DNA of 64,000 nucleotides from Modestobacter muralis (GTDB lineage: Bacteria; Actinomycetota; Actinomycetes; Mycobacteriales; Geodermatophilaceae). Both the position numbers and the translations under genes were made by a program. Under the pieces are notes generated by a model that did no database searches, was not told where the DNA came from, and saw only the letters and a list, made by a program, of their open reading frames with translations. This document shows, piece by piece, positions 54,302 to 63,138 of the stretch. Positions within the stretch are counted from its first letter, which is position 1, and the number at the start of each line of letters is the position of its first letter. The DNA is taken from contig NZ_JAAGWH010000033.1 of NCBI RefSeq assembly GCF_010682105.1, positions 143,383 through 207,382 of the forward strand, given 5' to 3'.

Positions 54302-54733
54302 CCCGTCGGCGCTGAAGCCGTTGCGCTCGTAGAACCGCCGCGCCCGCGCGTTCTGCTCGGCGACCCACAGCGAGGCGGGCCGGTCGTCCAGCACGGCGTC
54401 CAGCAGGGCCTGACCCAGTCCGCTGCCGTGGTGGGCCGCCCGCAGGTACAGCGACACCAGCTCCTCCTCGCGCACCGGCGGGGTGTCCCGGCTCGGCACG
54501 ACCTGCGCGAACCCGACGACCTCGCCGTCCGCTGAGGCGACGGTGACGGGCGCGGTGGCCGGGTCGGCGAGCAGCTGCGCCCAGTTGGCGGCGAACCGCT
54601 CGGGGGAGCGGCCGGCGAAGAAGGCCGGGGAGAGCAGCCCGGCGTACGTCTCCTGCCAGCAGGCGAGGTGGCAGGGGCCGATGCCGGCCGCGTCGGCGGG
54701 CGTCGCGGGACGCAGGTCGAGGACGCGGGTCAC
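54245..54733 (-). CDS. GNAT-family N-acetyltransferase
   Basis: Acetyltransferase of 162 residues. N-terminal LRPATPADAAGIGPCHLACW; acetyl-CoA site LYLRAAHHGSGLGQALLDAV near residue 95; C-terminal NARARRFYERNGF. Substrate unknown. GTG overlaps the stop of the ABC permease gene, so it is the third gene of that operon. Its last 19 codons are duplicated just downstream. Confidence 0.88.
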   Translation of the reverse strand: MTRVLDLRPATPADAAGIGPCHLACWQETYAGLLSPAFFAGRSPERFAANWAQLLADPATAPVTVASADGEVVGFAQVVPSRDTPPVREEELVSLYLRAAHHGSGLGQALLDAVLDDRPASLWVAEQNARARRFYERNGFSADGAREVDESWEGLAQVRLVR

Positions 54734-55767
54734 TGCGCGTCGCGCCGGCTGAACAGGACGACGCCGACGCCCACCACCACCGCGGTCACCACGCCCATCA
54801 CGATGCCGCCCTGCAGGTTGGTCACCAGGTGCTCGATGACGACGGAGTTCCCCTGGGTGTCGATCTCGTCGGTGTAGATGGTCAGCTCGAGCCCGCCGGG
54901 CACGACCAGGCCGGCGGCGTTGGTGGTCAGCAGCCAGGGCTGCCACGTCGGCCGGAACCCCGAGATCGCGCTCTCCACCACGGCGAAGTAGACGAACCCG
55001 ACGCCCAGGGCCGCCCCGGTGTTGCGCACCAGGTTGGTCAGCCCGAAGCCCAGCAGTCCGGCGAACAGCGCGAGCAGGGCGCCCCGGCCGTGGGTGGCGA
55101 GCATCTCCGACCAGAACCCGTCGGGCAGCGGGACGCCGTCGCCCGCCACCGCCTGCCAGATCCCCGCGGTCGCCAGCCAGGCCAGCTGGGTGGCCACCCC
55201 GACCAGCAGGGTCGCGACGGCGACGACGGCGATCTTCGCGCCCATGACGCGCGGCCGGCGGGTCTCCCAGAACAGCAGCGCGACCATCGACCGGCTGGAC
55301 CACTCGGCGCCGACGAACGTCGCCCCGATCAGGAAGGTCAGGACGGCGGTGGCCGCGGCGATAGACACCGCCCCGCCCGGGCCCTCCTCGGACAGCGAGT
55401 ACGGCGTGGGGTCGAGGAACCAGCTGAGCTCCATGTCCTCGGCGGTCATCGGCGGCCCGCAGAGCTGGTCGACCGGGACGTCGGGGGGCAGGCTCGGGTC
55501 GGTCAGGCACTGCTGGCGGCCGATCTCGTTCTGCTCGACCTGTTCCTGCAGCTGCGCCTGCGCCGCGGCGAGCCGCTCGGGCGTGGCCTTCTCGTAGTTG
55601 AGCAGGCCCAGGGCGGTCACCGCGATCCAGGCGAGCACGGCCAGGCCCAGGAGCACCTGGATGAACCGCCGGGCCCGGAGGCGGTGCGTCTCGGCCCGCA
55701 GCAGGCCGCCGAAGCGGCCGGCCGGGGCGGTGGTCGGAACCGACGGCGGGGTCAGGACGGCGCTCAT
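54730..55767 (-). CDS. ABC-2 type exporter permease
   Basis: Permease of 345 residues with the elbow LLRAETHRLRARRFIQVLLG and helix 1 at about 37-57. A large outside loop (about 60-130) contains a coiled-coil-like ERLAAAQAQLQEQVEQNEIG and two cysteines. Five more helices follow. The cytoplasmic EWSSRSMVALLFWETRRPRV is the ABC-2 coupling loop. Overlaps the ATPase gene upstream and the GNAT gene downstream by four bases each. Confidence 0.88.
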   Translation of the reverse strand: MSAVLTPPSVPTTAPAGRFGGLLRAETHRLRARRFIQVLLGLAVLAWIAVTALGLLNYEKATPERLAAAQAQLQEQVEQNEIGRQQCLTDPSLPPDVPVDQLCGPPMTAEDMELSWFLDPTPYSLSEEGPGGAVSIAAATAVLTFLIGATFVGAEWSSRSMVALLFWETRRPRVMGAKIAVVAVATLLVGVATQLAWLATAGIWQAVAGDGVPLPDGFWSEMLATHGRGALLALFAGLLGFGLTNLVRNTGAALGVGFVYFAVVESAISGFRPTWQPWLLTTNAAGLVVPGGLELTIYTDEIDTQGNSVVIEHLVTNLQGGIVMGVVTAVVVGVGVVLFSRRDAQ

Positions 55768-56678
55768 GCCGGCTCCGCCGTCAGCGCCAGGAACGCGCTC
55801 TCCAGGTCCGCTGCCACCGGTGTCAGCTCCTCCAGGTAGTGACCGTGTTCGGCGAGCACCCGGGTGATCTCACCCGGGGCCGGGACGGCGGACACCAGCA
55901 GTCCGTCGGCGGTGGGGCTGACCGCGTAGCCCGCGGCGGTAAGGACGGCGGCGGCCGCGGCGCGGTCGGGCACCCGGATCCGCACGTCCCCGGTCGAGCG
56001 GCCGGCGAGGACCTTGTGCACCGGGCCGGTGGCGATGCAGCGACCGCGGGCCATGATCGAGACGTGGTCGGCGACCTGCTCGATCTCGGTCAGCAGGTGC
56101 GAGCTGAGCAGCACGGTGGTCGACCCGTCCTGCCCGAGCCGGCGGATCAGCTCACGGACGTCGCGGATGCCGGCCGGGTCCAGGCCGTTGCTCGGCTCGT
56201 CCAGGATCAGCAGCTGCGGTGACTTGAGCAGCGCGGCCGCGATGCCCAGCCGCTGCTTCATGCCGAGCGAGTAGCCCTTGAACCGGTCGTCGGCGCGGTC
56301 GCGCAGCTCGACGGTCTCCAGCACCTCCTCGACCCGGGTGCGGGGCAGCCCGGCGGTCTCGGCGAGCAGCTGCAGGTTCCGCCGTCCGGAGAAGCCGGGG
56401 AAGAACAGCGGCGTCTCCACCAGGGCGCCGACGCTGCCGATCACGTCGGGCAGCCCGGACGGCACCGGCCGGCCGAGCAGCCGCACCTCGCCGGCGTCGG
56501 GACGGATGAGCCCGAGCAGGACCCGGATGGACGTCGTCTTGCCCGACCCGTTGGGGCCCAGGAAACCGTGCACGCCGCCGGACTCGACCACCAGCTCGAG
56601 GTCGTCCAGCGCCTTCTGCGGGGACTTCCCGCGGCGGGCGTAAGTCTTGGTCACCGCGTGCATCTCGACGGCTGGCAC
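55764..56678 (-). CDS. ABC-2 type exporter ATP-binding protein
   Basis: ATPase of 304 residues. Walker A GPNGSGKTT near residue 42, signature SLGMKQR near 137, Walker B LLILDEPSNGLD near 154, H-loop LSSHLLTEI. The C-terminal accessory domain ends LESAFLALTAEPA. GTG at 56678 has aggagg five bases upstream. First gene of an operon with the permease and a GNAT protein. Cargo unknown. Confidence 0.92.
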   Translation of the reverse strand: MPAVEMHAVTKTYARRGKSPQKALDDLELVVESGGVHGFLGPNGSGKTTSIRVLLGLIRPDAGEVRLLGRPVPSGLPDVIGSVGALVETPLFFPGFSGRRNLQLLAETAGLPRTRVEEVLETVELRDRADDRFKGYSLGMKQRLGIAAALLKSPQLLILDEPSNGLDPAGIRDVRELIRRLGQDGSTTVLLSSHLLTEIEQVADHVSIMARGRCIATGPVHKVLAGRSTGDVRIRVPDRAAAAAVLTAAGYAVSPTADGLLVSAVPAPGEITRVLAEHGHYLEELTPVAADLESAFLALTAEPA

Positions 56679-56814
56679 GAGGCCTCCTGGACGAGGGGTG
56701 GGCTGGTCGGGAGCACCGTGGCACAGCTGGCACCCGGGTGGGCCGGGTTCGCGCCCGTGTCCGTCAGTCCTGGCCGAACTCGTTCCGGAGTGACCACCCT
56801 GGCAGGCTGCGCGG

Positions 56815-57783
56815 GTGGTCTCCCTCCCCGCGCTGGCCCGCCGCGCCGACGCCGCAGTCCGCGAACTCGCCTCCCGGGCGGCGCGCCGCGCCGGGTGGAC
56901 GCCGGCCGTGCTCGCCCACCCCGGCTACGGCAGCGGCGACCGCGTGCGGGTGCTCGGCCGCGTGCTGCTGGCCCCCCGGAGCGCTCACCCGGCCGACCGC
57001 CGTCCGGTGCCGGGCTGGCAGCGGTTCCTGACCCTGGAGAGCGCCGGGACCGAGGTCGTGGTCAAGGTCGGCGGGCAGCGCACCGTCGTCCGCAGCGACG
57101 ACGACGGCCTGGTCGACGTGACGCTGACGCTGGACCTGCCCGACGCCGGGGCGCTGCCGGTGGTGCTGCGGGCCGGCGACCGCTCGGCCACCGCGACCGT
57201 GCACCTGGCCTCGCCCGACGCCGCCCGGGGCGTGGTCTGCGACATCGACGACACGGTGCTGGTCACCGGCATCACCACGCCGCTGCAGGCCGCCTGGCGC
57301 ACCTTCGTGCTGCCGATGACCCGGCGACAGGCGGTGCCGGGGATGGCGCGGCTGCTGCGTGAGCTGACCTCCGGGGCGCCGCACGTGCCGGTCGTCTACC
57401 TGAGCAACGGGCCGTGGAACCTGGCCGGCCCGCTGGCCCGCTTCCTGGAGGCCCACGACTTCCCGCCCGGCGCGCTGCTGCTCACCGACTGGGGCCCGAC
57501 CCCGACCCGCTGGTTCCGCGACGGGCAGGCGCACAAGCGGGCCTCGCTGCAGCGGCTGGCCGCCGACCTGCCCGGCGTGCGCTGGACGCTGGTCGGCGAC
57601 ACCGGCGAGCACGACCCCGCGCTGTACGAGGAGTTCACCCGGGCCCGGCCGGACCGGGTGCGCGCCGTCCTGCTGCGCGACACGACCGCCGGCACCGCCC
57701 GGGTCGAGCACCTCGGCGCGGTCCCGGTGGTGCACGGCCCGGACGGCGACGCCATCGCCGCGGTCCTGCCCGACCCCGCGTAG
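56815..57783 (+). CDS. App1-type phosphatidate phosphatase family protein (DUF2183)
   Basis: HAD-like protein of 322 residues. The N-terminal beta-rich domain (about 1-140) is followed by the catalytic motif CDIDDTVL (DxDxT) near residue 142. YLSNGPWNL and VGDTGEHDPALYEE provide the downstream HAD motifs (Ser/Thr and D). Yeast App1 dephosphorylates phosphatidate, but the bacterial substrate is not known. Divergent from the ABC operon (136 bases, no clear promoter by eye). Confidence 0.88.
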   Translation: MVSLPALARRADAAVRELASRAARRAGWTPAVLAHPGYGSGDRVRVLGRVLLAPRSAHPADRRPVPGWQRFLTLESAGTEVVVKVGGQRTVVRSDDDGLVDVTLTLDLPDAGALPVVLRAGDRSATATVHLASPDAARGVVCDIDDTVLVTGITTPLQAAWRTFVLPMTRRQAVPGMARLLRELTSGAPHVPVVYLSNGPWNLAGPLARFLEAHDFPPGALLLTDWGPTPTRWFRDGQAHKRASLQRLAADLPGVRWTLVGDTGEHDPALYEEFTRARPDRVRAVLLRDTTAGTARVEHLGAVPVVHGPDGDAIAAVLPDPA

Positions 57784-57786
57784 GGC

Positions 57787-58791
57787 CTACCGGCCCGCCG
57801 TCGCTCGCGCCCGCAGGCCGACCAACTGCGCCACAGCGGTGTCCGAGGCGGTCAGCGCAGCCCGGTCGAAGGTGCTGCTGGAGGCGACCAGCTCGGCCGC
57901 GCCGGTGCGTTCGAGCAGCTGTGCCAGCCGGCTCTCCACCTGCGCGGCGGTGCCGGCGATCGCCCCGGCAGTGGTCTGCTCGACGTACTGCCGCTGCCGC
58001 GGGGTCCAGTCGCGGCTCCGGACCGTGGCCACCGGCTCGAGCGCGGGGAAGGCGCCGGCCGTGCGGGCCTGCGCCATCGCCCACGCCTCGGGCAGCAGCA
58101 GGTCGGTGGCCTCGGCGGCGCTGTCGGCGACCAGGACGTCGAGGCTGATCGACACCCGCGGCTCCGGTGCTTGCGCGCTGGGCCGGTAGCTGCGGCGGTA
58201 GGTGGCCAGCGCGGCCAGCCCCGGGTCCGGGTCGCCCGCCACGCCCAGCAGCGGGCCGCCGACGATGACCGGCAGCCCCAGCTCTGCGGCCACCGCGAGC
58301 CCGGAGCCGGTGGCCAGCACGTGCAGCGGGACGTCGCCGGCCGGGCGCGGGTGGAGGGTGACCTCCGCCGTCCCGGTGAGGTAGGCGCGCAGCTCGGCCA
58401 GGTCGGCGGCGAAGTCCGGCTCCCCGGCCGACCGCAGGGCCCGGCGCACCGGTGGGGTGAAGCCCGGGGAGCGGCCCAGCCCCAGGTCGACCCGGCCGGG
58501 GGCGAAGGCGGACAGGGTGGCGAACTGCTCGGCGACCACCAGCGGCTGGTGGTGCGGCAGCATGACGCCGGCCGAGCCGAGCCGGACGTGCGTCGTCCGC
58601 CCGGCGACGGCGGCCAGCAGCACCGCCGGGGCGGAGCCGGCGATCCCCGGGACGCCGTGGTGCTCGGCCACCCAGAACCGCTCGTAGCCCAGCTGCTCGG
58701 CGCGGACGGCCCGGTCGACCGCGCCGGTCAGCGCCGCGGACTCCGGCTCACCGGCGCGGGTCCGCGCCCGGTCCAGCAGAGAGAGGACCAC
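57787..58791 (-). CDS. LLM-class flavin-dependent oxidoreductase
   Basis: Luciferase-like monooxygenase-fold protein of 334 residues. The N terminus VVLSLLDRARTRAGE and the block FWVAEHHGVPGIAGSAPAVL are the MsnO8-like signature, and GVMLPHHQPLVVAEQFATLS follows. The GTG at 58791 matches family starts. The open frame continues to GTG 58842 through the repeat at 58784-58840, which I consider non-coding. Substrate unknown. Confidence 0.9.
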   Translation of the reverse strand: MVLSLLDRARTRAGEPESAALTGAVDRAVRAEQLGYERFWVAEHHGVPGIAGSAPAVLLAAVAGRTTHVRLGSAGVMLPHHQPLVVAEQFATLSAFAPGRVDLGLGRSPGFTPPVRRALRSAGEPDFAADLAELRAYLTGTAEVTLHPRPAGDVPLHVLATGSGLAVAAELGLPVIVGGPLLGVAGDPDPGLAALATYRRSYRPSAQAPEPRVSISLDVLVADSAAEATDLLLPEAWAMAQARTAGAFPALEPVATVRSRDWTPRQRQYVEQTTAGAIAGTAAQVESRLAQLLERTGAAELVASSSTFDRAALTASDTAVAQLVGLRARATAGR

Positions 58792-58840
58792 TCCGCCCCC
58801 CGTCACTCGCACGCTCGCAACGGGCCCCTGCGCAGCGGCC
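58784..58840 (+). repeat. Dispersed stem-loop repeat, family I, copy D (degenerate)
   Basis: Reads in plus orientation: aggacc left end, loop core gtcactcgcacgctcgcaacggg, and right end gcgcagcggcc. The outer arms pair poorly, so it looks decayed. It fills the space between the radical SAM gene stop (58844) and the LLM gene start (58791), overlapping the LLM 5' end. Confidence 0.55.
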
Positions 58841-58843
58841 ACA

Positions 58844-59956
58844 TCAGAACGCGTACCGGACGCGCAGCCACGGGGCGTGCCGGGCGATCAGCTGCTGCAG
58901 CCGGTCGACCCCGGCCCGCTTGACGTCGTTGCGGTAGCGGACGTTGAGCATCCCGTTCTGGCTGACCTTGGGCTGCTGCACCTCGGGCCGCCAGAGCAGC
59001 TCCTCGGCCTGCGGGTGCCAGCCCAGGTTGACCTCGTGCAGCTGCTCGTTGTGGGTCAGCATGATGATCTCGGTGGCCGCCTGGGCCTTGGTGGCATCGG
59101 ACAGCTCGTCGTCCAGCTGCCGCAGCAGCGTCGTCCAGTCCGCCTCCCAGCCCTCGCGCAGCACGACGGGGGAGAAGTTGAGGTGCACCTCGTAACCGGC
59201 CTCGACGAAGTCGTCGATGGCGGCGATCCGCTCGTCGATGCGGCTGGTGCGGACGTCGAGCAGCTTGGCGTCGGCGTCGGGCATGAGGGAGAAGCGCACC
59301 CGGGTGCGGCCCTGCGGGTCCAGGTCGAGCAGCTGCCGGTTGACGAACTTGGTGGCGAAGGAGGCCTTGGCCGTCGGCAGCGTGCGGAAGGTGGCGACGA
59401 GGTCGGCGATGTTGTCGCTGACCAGGGCGTCGACCGAGCAGTCGCTGTTCTCGCCCAGGTCGTAGACCCAGTCGAAGGGGTCGCACTCGTTGGGCTCGGG
59501 CTTCACGCCCTGCCGGTCGACGTGCCGGCGCACCGCCCGGGTGATCTGGTCGATGTTGGTGAACACCGTGATCGGGTTGGCGTAGCCCTTGCGCCGCGGG
59601 ACGTAGCAGTAGGCGCAGGCCATCGCGCAGCCGTTGGCGGTGGAGGGCGCGATGAAGTCCGCCGACCGGCCGTTGGGCCGCACGGTCACCGACTTCTTCA
59701 CCCCGAGGACGAGCGTCTCGGTCTTCACCCGCACCCAGCGCTCGACGTTGCCCTCGTTGCCGTGCAGGTCGGGGATCTGCCAGTGCGAGGGCACCTCGAC
59801 CAGCTCGGCGTCGGGGAAGCGGGCGAGCACCTGGCGGCCGCGGGGGGACGCCGCGGCCGCGGGCTCGGCGTAGACGGTCCGGACCTGCAGCAACCGGCTG
59901 TCCACCGGGGTCTCGGCCGGCTCGAGGTCGTCGAAGAGCGTCAGCGCGTCCGTCAC
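58844..59956 (-). CDS. Spore photoproduct lyase-like radical SAM protein
   Basis: Radical SAM enzyme of 370 residues of the SplB-like family. The cluster motif is CAMACAYCY (CX3CX2C) near residue 110. Other family regions are LPTAKASFATKFVN, RVRFSLMPD and EVHLNFSPVV. Similar proteins occur in non-sporulating actinobacteria, where the repaired lesion or substrate has not been shown. GTG start. The LLM gene follows on the same strand. Confidence 0.9.
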   Translation of the reverse strand: MTDALTLFDDLEPAETPVDSRLLQVRTVYAEPAAAASPRGRQVLARFPDAELVEVPSHWQIPDLHGNEGNVERWVRVKTETLVLGVKKSVTVRPNGRSADFIAPSTANGCAMACAYCYVPRRKGYANPITVFTNIDQITRAVRRHVDRQGVKPEPNECDPFDWVYDLGENSDCSVDALVSDNIADLVATFRTLPTAKASFATKFVNRQLLDLDPQGRTRVRFSLMPDADAKLLDVRTSRIDERIAAIDDFVEAGYEVHLNFSPVVLREGWEADWTTLLRQLDDELSDATKAQAATEIIMLTHNEQLHEVNLGWHPQAEELLWRPEVQQPKVSQNGMLNVRYRNDVKRAGVDRLQQLIARHAPWLRVRYAF

Positions 59957-60057
59957 AGGGAGTGCAGCGCCGCCGGGCCGGGGCCTGTTCCACCGTCCGG
60001 CGTGGTGCTGCCCCTAGGCTTCGCACGCTCCGCCGTCCCCACCTGGAGGTCCCTCTC

Positions 60058-60477
60058 GTGCTGGCCAGCATCGGCTACGCCGTCGCCTACACCGGCGTCG
60101 GCATCGTGCTCCTCGTCCTGGGCGCACTCGTCCTCGACCTGCTCACCCCCGGCCACCTGGCCCGGCACATCTACGAGGAGCGGTCGGTCAACGCCGGCAT
60201 CGCGCTCGCCGCGGTGTTCCTCGGGCAGGGCGCGATCGCCTTCACCACCATCTGGACCAACGGCACCAGCGGGTTCGGTGACGCACTGGTCGACACCGTG
60301 GTGTTCGGCCTGGTCGGCATCGCCCTGCAGGTGGTCGCCTTCTTCGTCCTGGACCTGCTCACCCCCGGGAAGCTGGGGCAGCACCTGGTCGAGGTCGGCT
60401 TCCACCCGGCCAGCCTGGTCAGCGCGGCCTCGACGCTGGCCGTCTCGATGATCGTCGTGGCCGCCATCTGGCCCTGA
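60058..60477 (+). CDS. DUF350 domain membrane protein
   Basis: Protein of 139 residues with four helices arranged as two repeats. Each repeat ends in a similar motif: LDLLTPGHLARHIYEE near 30 and LDLLTPGKLGQHLVEV near 100. This internal duplication is the hallmark of DUF350. Function unknown. GTG with tggaggt seven bases upstream. Confidence 0.9.
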   Translation: MLASIGYAVAYTGVGIVLLVLGALVLDLLTPGHLARHIYEERSVNAGIALAAVFLGQGAIAFTTIWTNGTSGFGDALVDTVVFGLVGIALQVVAFFVLDLLTPGKLGQHLVEVGFHPASLVSAASTLAVSMIVVAAIWP

Positions 60478-60558
60478 CGCCGGGTCGTTTGCCCAGCTCA
60501 GCGAAGGGCACCGGTCCGGGGACGACGTGATCTCGCGTCCCTGACGATCGGAACCCCC

Positions 60559-61746
60559 ATGAAGGCAGTGACCTGGCACGGCACCGCGGACGTCCGCGTC
60601 GAGGAGGTCCCCGACCCCTTCGTCCAGGAGCCGACCGACGCGGTGATCCGGGTGACCACCACCAACATCTGCGGGTCCGACCTGCACCTGTACGACCCGC
60701 TCTCACCGTTCATGGGCAAGGGCGACGTCCTGGGCCACGAGGCCATGGGGCAGGTCGTCGAGGTCGGCTCGCAGGCCGGTGACCTCAAGGTCGGGGACCG
60801 GGTCTCCATCCCGTTCCAGATCTCCTGCGGGCACTGCTGGATGTGCCAGCGGCAGCTGTACACCCAGTGCGAGACCACCCAGGTGCGCGACCAGGGCATG
60901 GGCGCCGCGCTGTTCGGCTTCTCCAAGCTCTACGGCGAGGTCCCGGGCGGGCAGGCGGAGTACCTGCGGGTGCCGCAGGCCCAGTTCACGCACGTCAAGC
61001 TGCCCGAGGGCCCGCCGGACGACCGGTTCGCCTACCTGTCCGACATCCTGCCCACTGCCTGGCAGGGCGTGGAGTACGCGGCGGTGCCCGAGGGCGGCAC
61101 GCTCGTCGTGCTCGGTCTGGGCCCGATCGGTGACTTCGCCTGCCGGATCGCCGAGCACAAGGGCTTCCGCGTCATCGGCGTCGACCTGGTCACCGAGCGG
61201 CTGATGCGGGCCCGGCTGCGCGGCATCGAGGTCGTCGACCTGCGCGAGCACGAGAGCGGCCTGGGCGACGCCATCCGCGACATGACCGATGGCCGCGGCC
61301 CGGACTCCGTGCTCGACGCCGTCGGCATGGAGGCCCACGGCTCGCCGCTCGCCGGCTTCGTGCAGAAGGCGGCCGGGCTGCTGCCCAAGGCGCTGTCCGC
61401 GCCGGTGATGAAGGAGGCCGGCGTCGACCGGCTGAGCGCGCTGTACTCCGCGATCGACATCGTCCGCCGCGGCGGCACCATCTCGGTGTCCGGCGTCTAC
61501 GCCGGCGCGGCCGACCCGATGCCGCTGTCGGTGATGTTCGACAAGCAGGTCCAGCTGCGCATGGGCCAGGCCAACATCAAGAAGTGGGTCCCGGAGATCA
61601 TGCCGCTGCTCGGTGACGACGACCCCCTGGGCGTGGACTCGTTCGCCACCCACCGGCTGCCGCTGTCGGAGGCACCGGACGCCTACGCGAAGTTCCAGCA
61701 GAAGGCTGACGGCTACGTGAAGGTGCAGCTCAAGCCGGAGCTGTGA
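60559..61746 (+). CDS. Zinc-dependent alcohol dehydrogenase, formaldehyde-dehydrogenase-like
   Basis: Medium-chain dehydrogenase of 395 residues. Catalytic zinc ligands lie in NICGSDLH (Cys), GHEAMG (His, Glu). The structural zinc site is CGHCWMCQRQLYTQC. The NAD motif VLGLGPIGDFACRIAEHKG is near residue 185. The long insert around 245-285 and the overall length resemble glutathione-independent formaldehyde dehydrogenases. Substrate unproven. Family I repeat C and a strong terminator follow. Confidence 0.9.
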   Translation: MKAVTWHGTADVRVEEVPDPFVQEPTDAVIRVTTTNICGSDLHLYDPLSPFMGKGDVLGHEAMGQVVEVGSQAGDLKVGDRVSIPFQISCGHCWMCQRQLYTQCETTQVRDQGMGAALFGFSKLYGEVPGGQAEYLRVPQAQFTHVKLPEGPPDDRFAYLSDILPTAWQGVEYAAVPEGGTLVVLGLGPIGDFACRIAEHKGFRVIGVDLVTERLMRARLRGIEVVDLREHESGLGDAIRDMTDGRGPDSVLDAVGMEAHGSPLAGFVQKAAGLLPKALSAPVMKEAGVDRLSALYSAIDIVRRGGTISVSGVYAGAADPMPLSVMFDKQVQLRMGQANIKKWVPEIMPLLGDDDPLGVDSFATHRLPLSEAPDAYAKFQQKADGYVKVQLKPEL

Positions 61747-61748
61747 GG

Positions 61749-61805
61749 AAGGACCCCGGTGCCCCTACCCCCCGCGAGCTCGAGGCGGGCCCCTGCACCG
61801 GGGCC
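61749..61805 (+). repeat. Dispersed stem-loop repeat, family I, copy C
   Basis: Starts three bases after the dehydrogenase stop. AGG-A-CCCCGGTGC (61750-61762) pairs with GCACCGGGGCC (61795-61805), 11 bp plus the bulged A. The loop core is diverged (ccccccgcgagctcgaggcggg). Arm bases differ from copies A and B but remain complementary. Confidence 0.75.
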
Positions 61806-61823
61806 GACTGATCGGCAGCAGTC

Positions 61824-61867
61824 CTGAGGGCGGTGGCCGGCCCGGGTGGGCCGGCCACCGCCCTCAG
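61824..61867. terminator. Very strong bidirectional terminator overlapping the glgA stop
   Basis: Perfect 20-bp stem (61824-61843 with 61848-61867) and loop GGGT. The right arm contains the glgA stop codon (61864-61866), so the last glgA codons are inside the stem. It separates convergent transcripts of the dehydrogenase and glgA. Confidence 0.88.
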
Positions 61868-63054
61868 CTGCGGTTCGCGAGCACCTGCTCGTAGACCTGC
61901 AGGGTCTGCTGGGCGATCGCCGGCCAGCCGAACTCGGCGAGCACCCGCTCGCGGCCGGCCCGGCCCATCTCGGCCGCCCGCGCGGGGTCGGCGAGCAGCT
62001 CGGTCATCCGGGCGGCCAGGCCCGCGGCGAACGCGGCCGGGTCGTCCTCGGTGTAGGGCACCAGCAGCCCGGTGCGGCCGTCGGCGACCACCTCGGGGAT
62101 GCCGCCCACGGCGCTGGCCACGACCGCCGTCCCGCAGGCCGCGGCCTCCAGGTTGACGATGCCCAGCGGCTCGTATACCGAGGGGACGACGAAGACCGTG
62201 GCCCCGGTGATCAGCGGGACGAGCTGCTCGCGGGGCACCATCTCCTCGATCCAGACCACCCCGGTCCGGCGGGACTGCAGCGCCGCGACGCCGTCGGCGA
62301 ACTGCTGGCGCTCGGCGGGTGTGTCGGGGGCGCCGGCGCAGAGCACGACCCCGGCCTCGGGCGGGAGCTGGTCGGCCGCGGCCAGCAGGTGCATCAGGCC
62401 CTTCTGCCGGGTGATCCGGCCGACGAAGAGCGCGTAGGGCCGGTCGGGGTCCACGCCCAGGGAGCGGACGACGTCGGGGTCCTCGACCGGGCGGTAGGCC
62501 TGGGCGTCGACGCCGTTGCCGACCACGAGGACCTTCGCCGGGTCGAGCTCGGGGTAGACCTCCAGCACGTCGGCCTTCATGCCACGGCTGACCGCGATGA
62601 CGGCGTCCGCGGCGAGGTAGGCGGTGCGCTCCACCCAGGAGGACAGCCGGTAGCCCCCGCCGAGCTGGTCGGCCTTCCACGGCCGGCGCGGTTCCAGCGA
62701 GTGCGCGGTGACCACGTGGGCCGAGCCGTGCACCAGCTGGGCCAGCTGGCCGGCGTGGTTGGCGTACCAGGTGTGGGAGTGCACCAGGTCGGCGCCGGCG
62801 AGCGCCGCGGCGATCTCGACGTCGATGCCGACCGCCTGCAGCGCGCCGTTGGCCGACTGCAGCCCGGCGGGCACGGCGTGGCCGGTCGCGTCGGCGCCGG
62901 GGCTGCCGGGGCTGCGTGGACCGCCGAAGCAGTGCACGTCGATGTCCGGGGCCGGATCGAGCCCGCGCAGGGCCGCGACCAGGTGCTCGACGTGCACCCC
63001 CGCGCCCCCGTAGACCTCCGGCGGCCATTCCTTCGTCACCACTCCCACGCGCAC
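61864..63054 (-). CDS. glgA: Glycogen synthase / alpha-maltose-1-phosphate synthase, GT4 type
   Basis: Glycosyltransferase of 396 residues. The N-terminal [20 protein letters not shown] replaces the KxGGL motif of classical GlgA and marks the actinobacterial GlgA/GlgM type. The C-terminal donor site is [20 protein letters not shown] with VGRITRQKG before it. In mycobacteria the equivalent enzyme makes maltose-1-phosphate from ADP-glucose. GTG at 63054. Divergent from glgC, its ADP-glucose supplier. Confidence 0.92.
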   Translation of the reverse strand: MRVGVVTKEWPPEVYGGAGVHVEHLVAALRGLDPAPDIDVHCFGGPRSPGSPGADATGHAVPAGLQSANGALQAVGIDVEIAAALAGADLVHSHTWYANHAGQLAQLVHGSAHVVTAHSLEPRRPWKADQLGGGYRLSSWVERTAYLAADAVIAVSRGMKADVLEVYPELDPAKVLVVGNGVDAQAYRPVEDPDVVRSLGVDPDRPYALFVGRITRQKGLMHLLAAADQLPPEAGVVLCAGAPDTPAERQQFADGVAALQSRRTGVVWIEEMVPREQLVPLITGATVFVVPSVYEPLGIVNLEAAACGTAVVASAVGGIPEVVADGRTGLLVPYTEDDPAAFAAGLAARMTELLADPARAAEMGRAGRERVLAEFGWPAIAQQTLQVYEQVLANRS

Positions 63055-63138
63055 GGACCTCACCCTAGGTGGTGGGAGCCGAGCCCGCGCCACGGTCAAG
63101 ATCAGGCGATCTGCCGTGACACGGGTTACGTTGCGGTC

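Noticed and set aside
58792..58842. Longer LLM protein starting at GTG 58842
   Set aside because: The added residues are encoded by a copy of the dispersed repeat and do not match the family N terminus.
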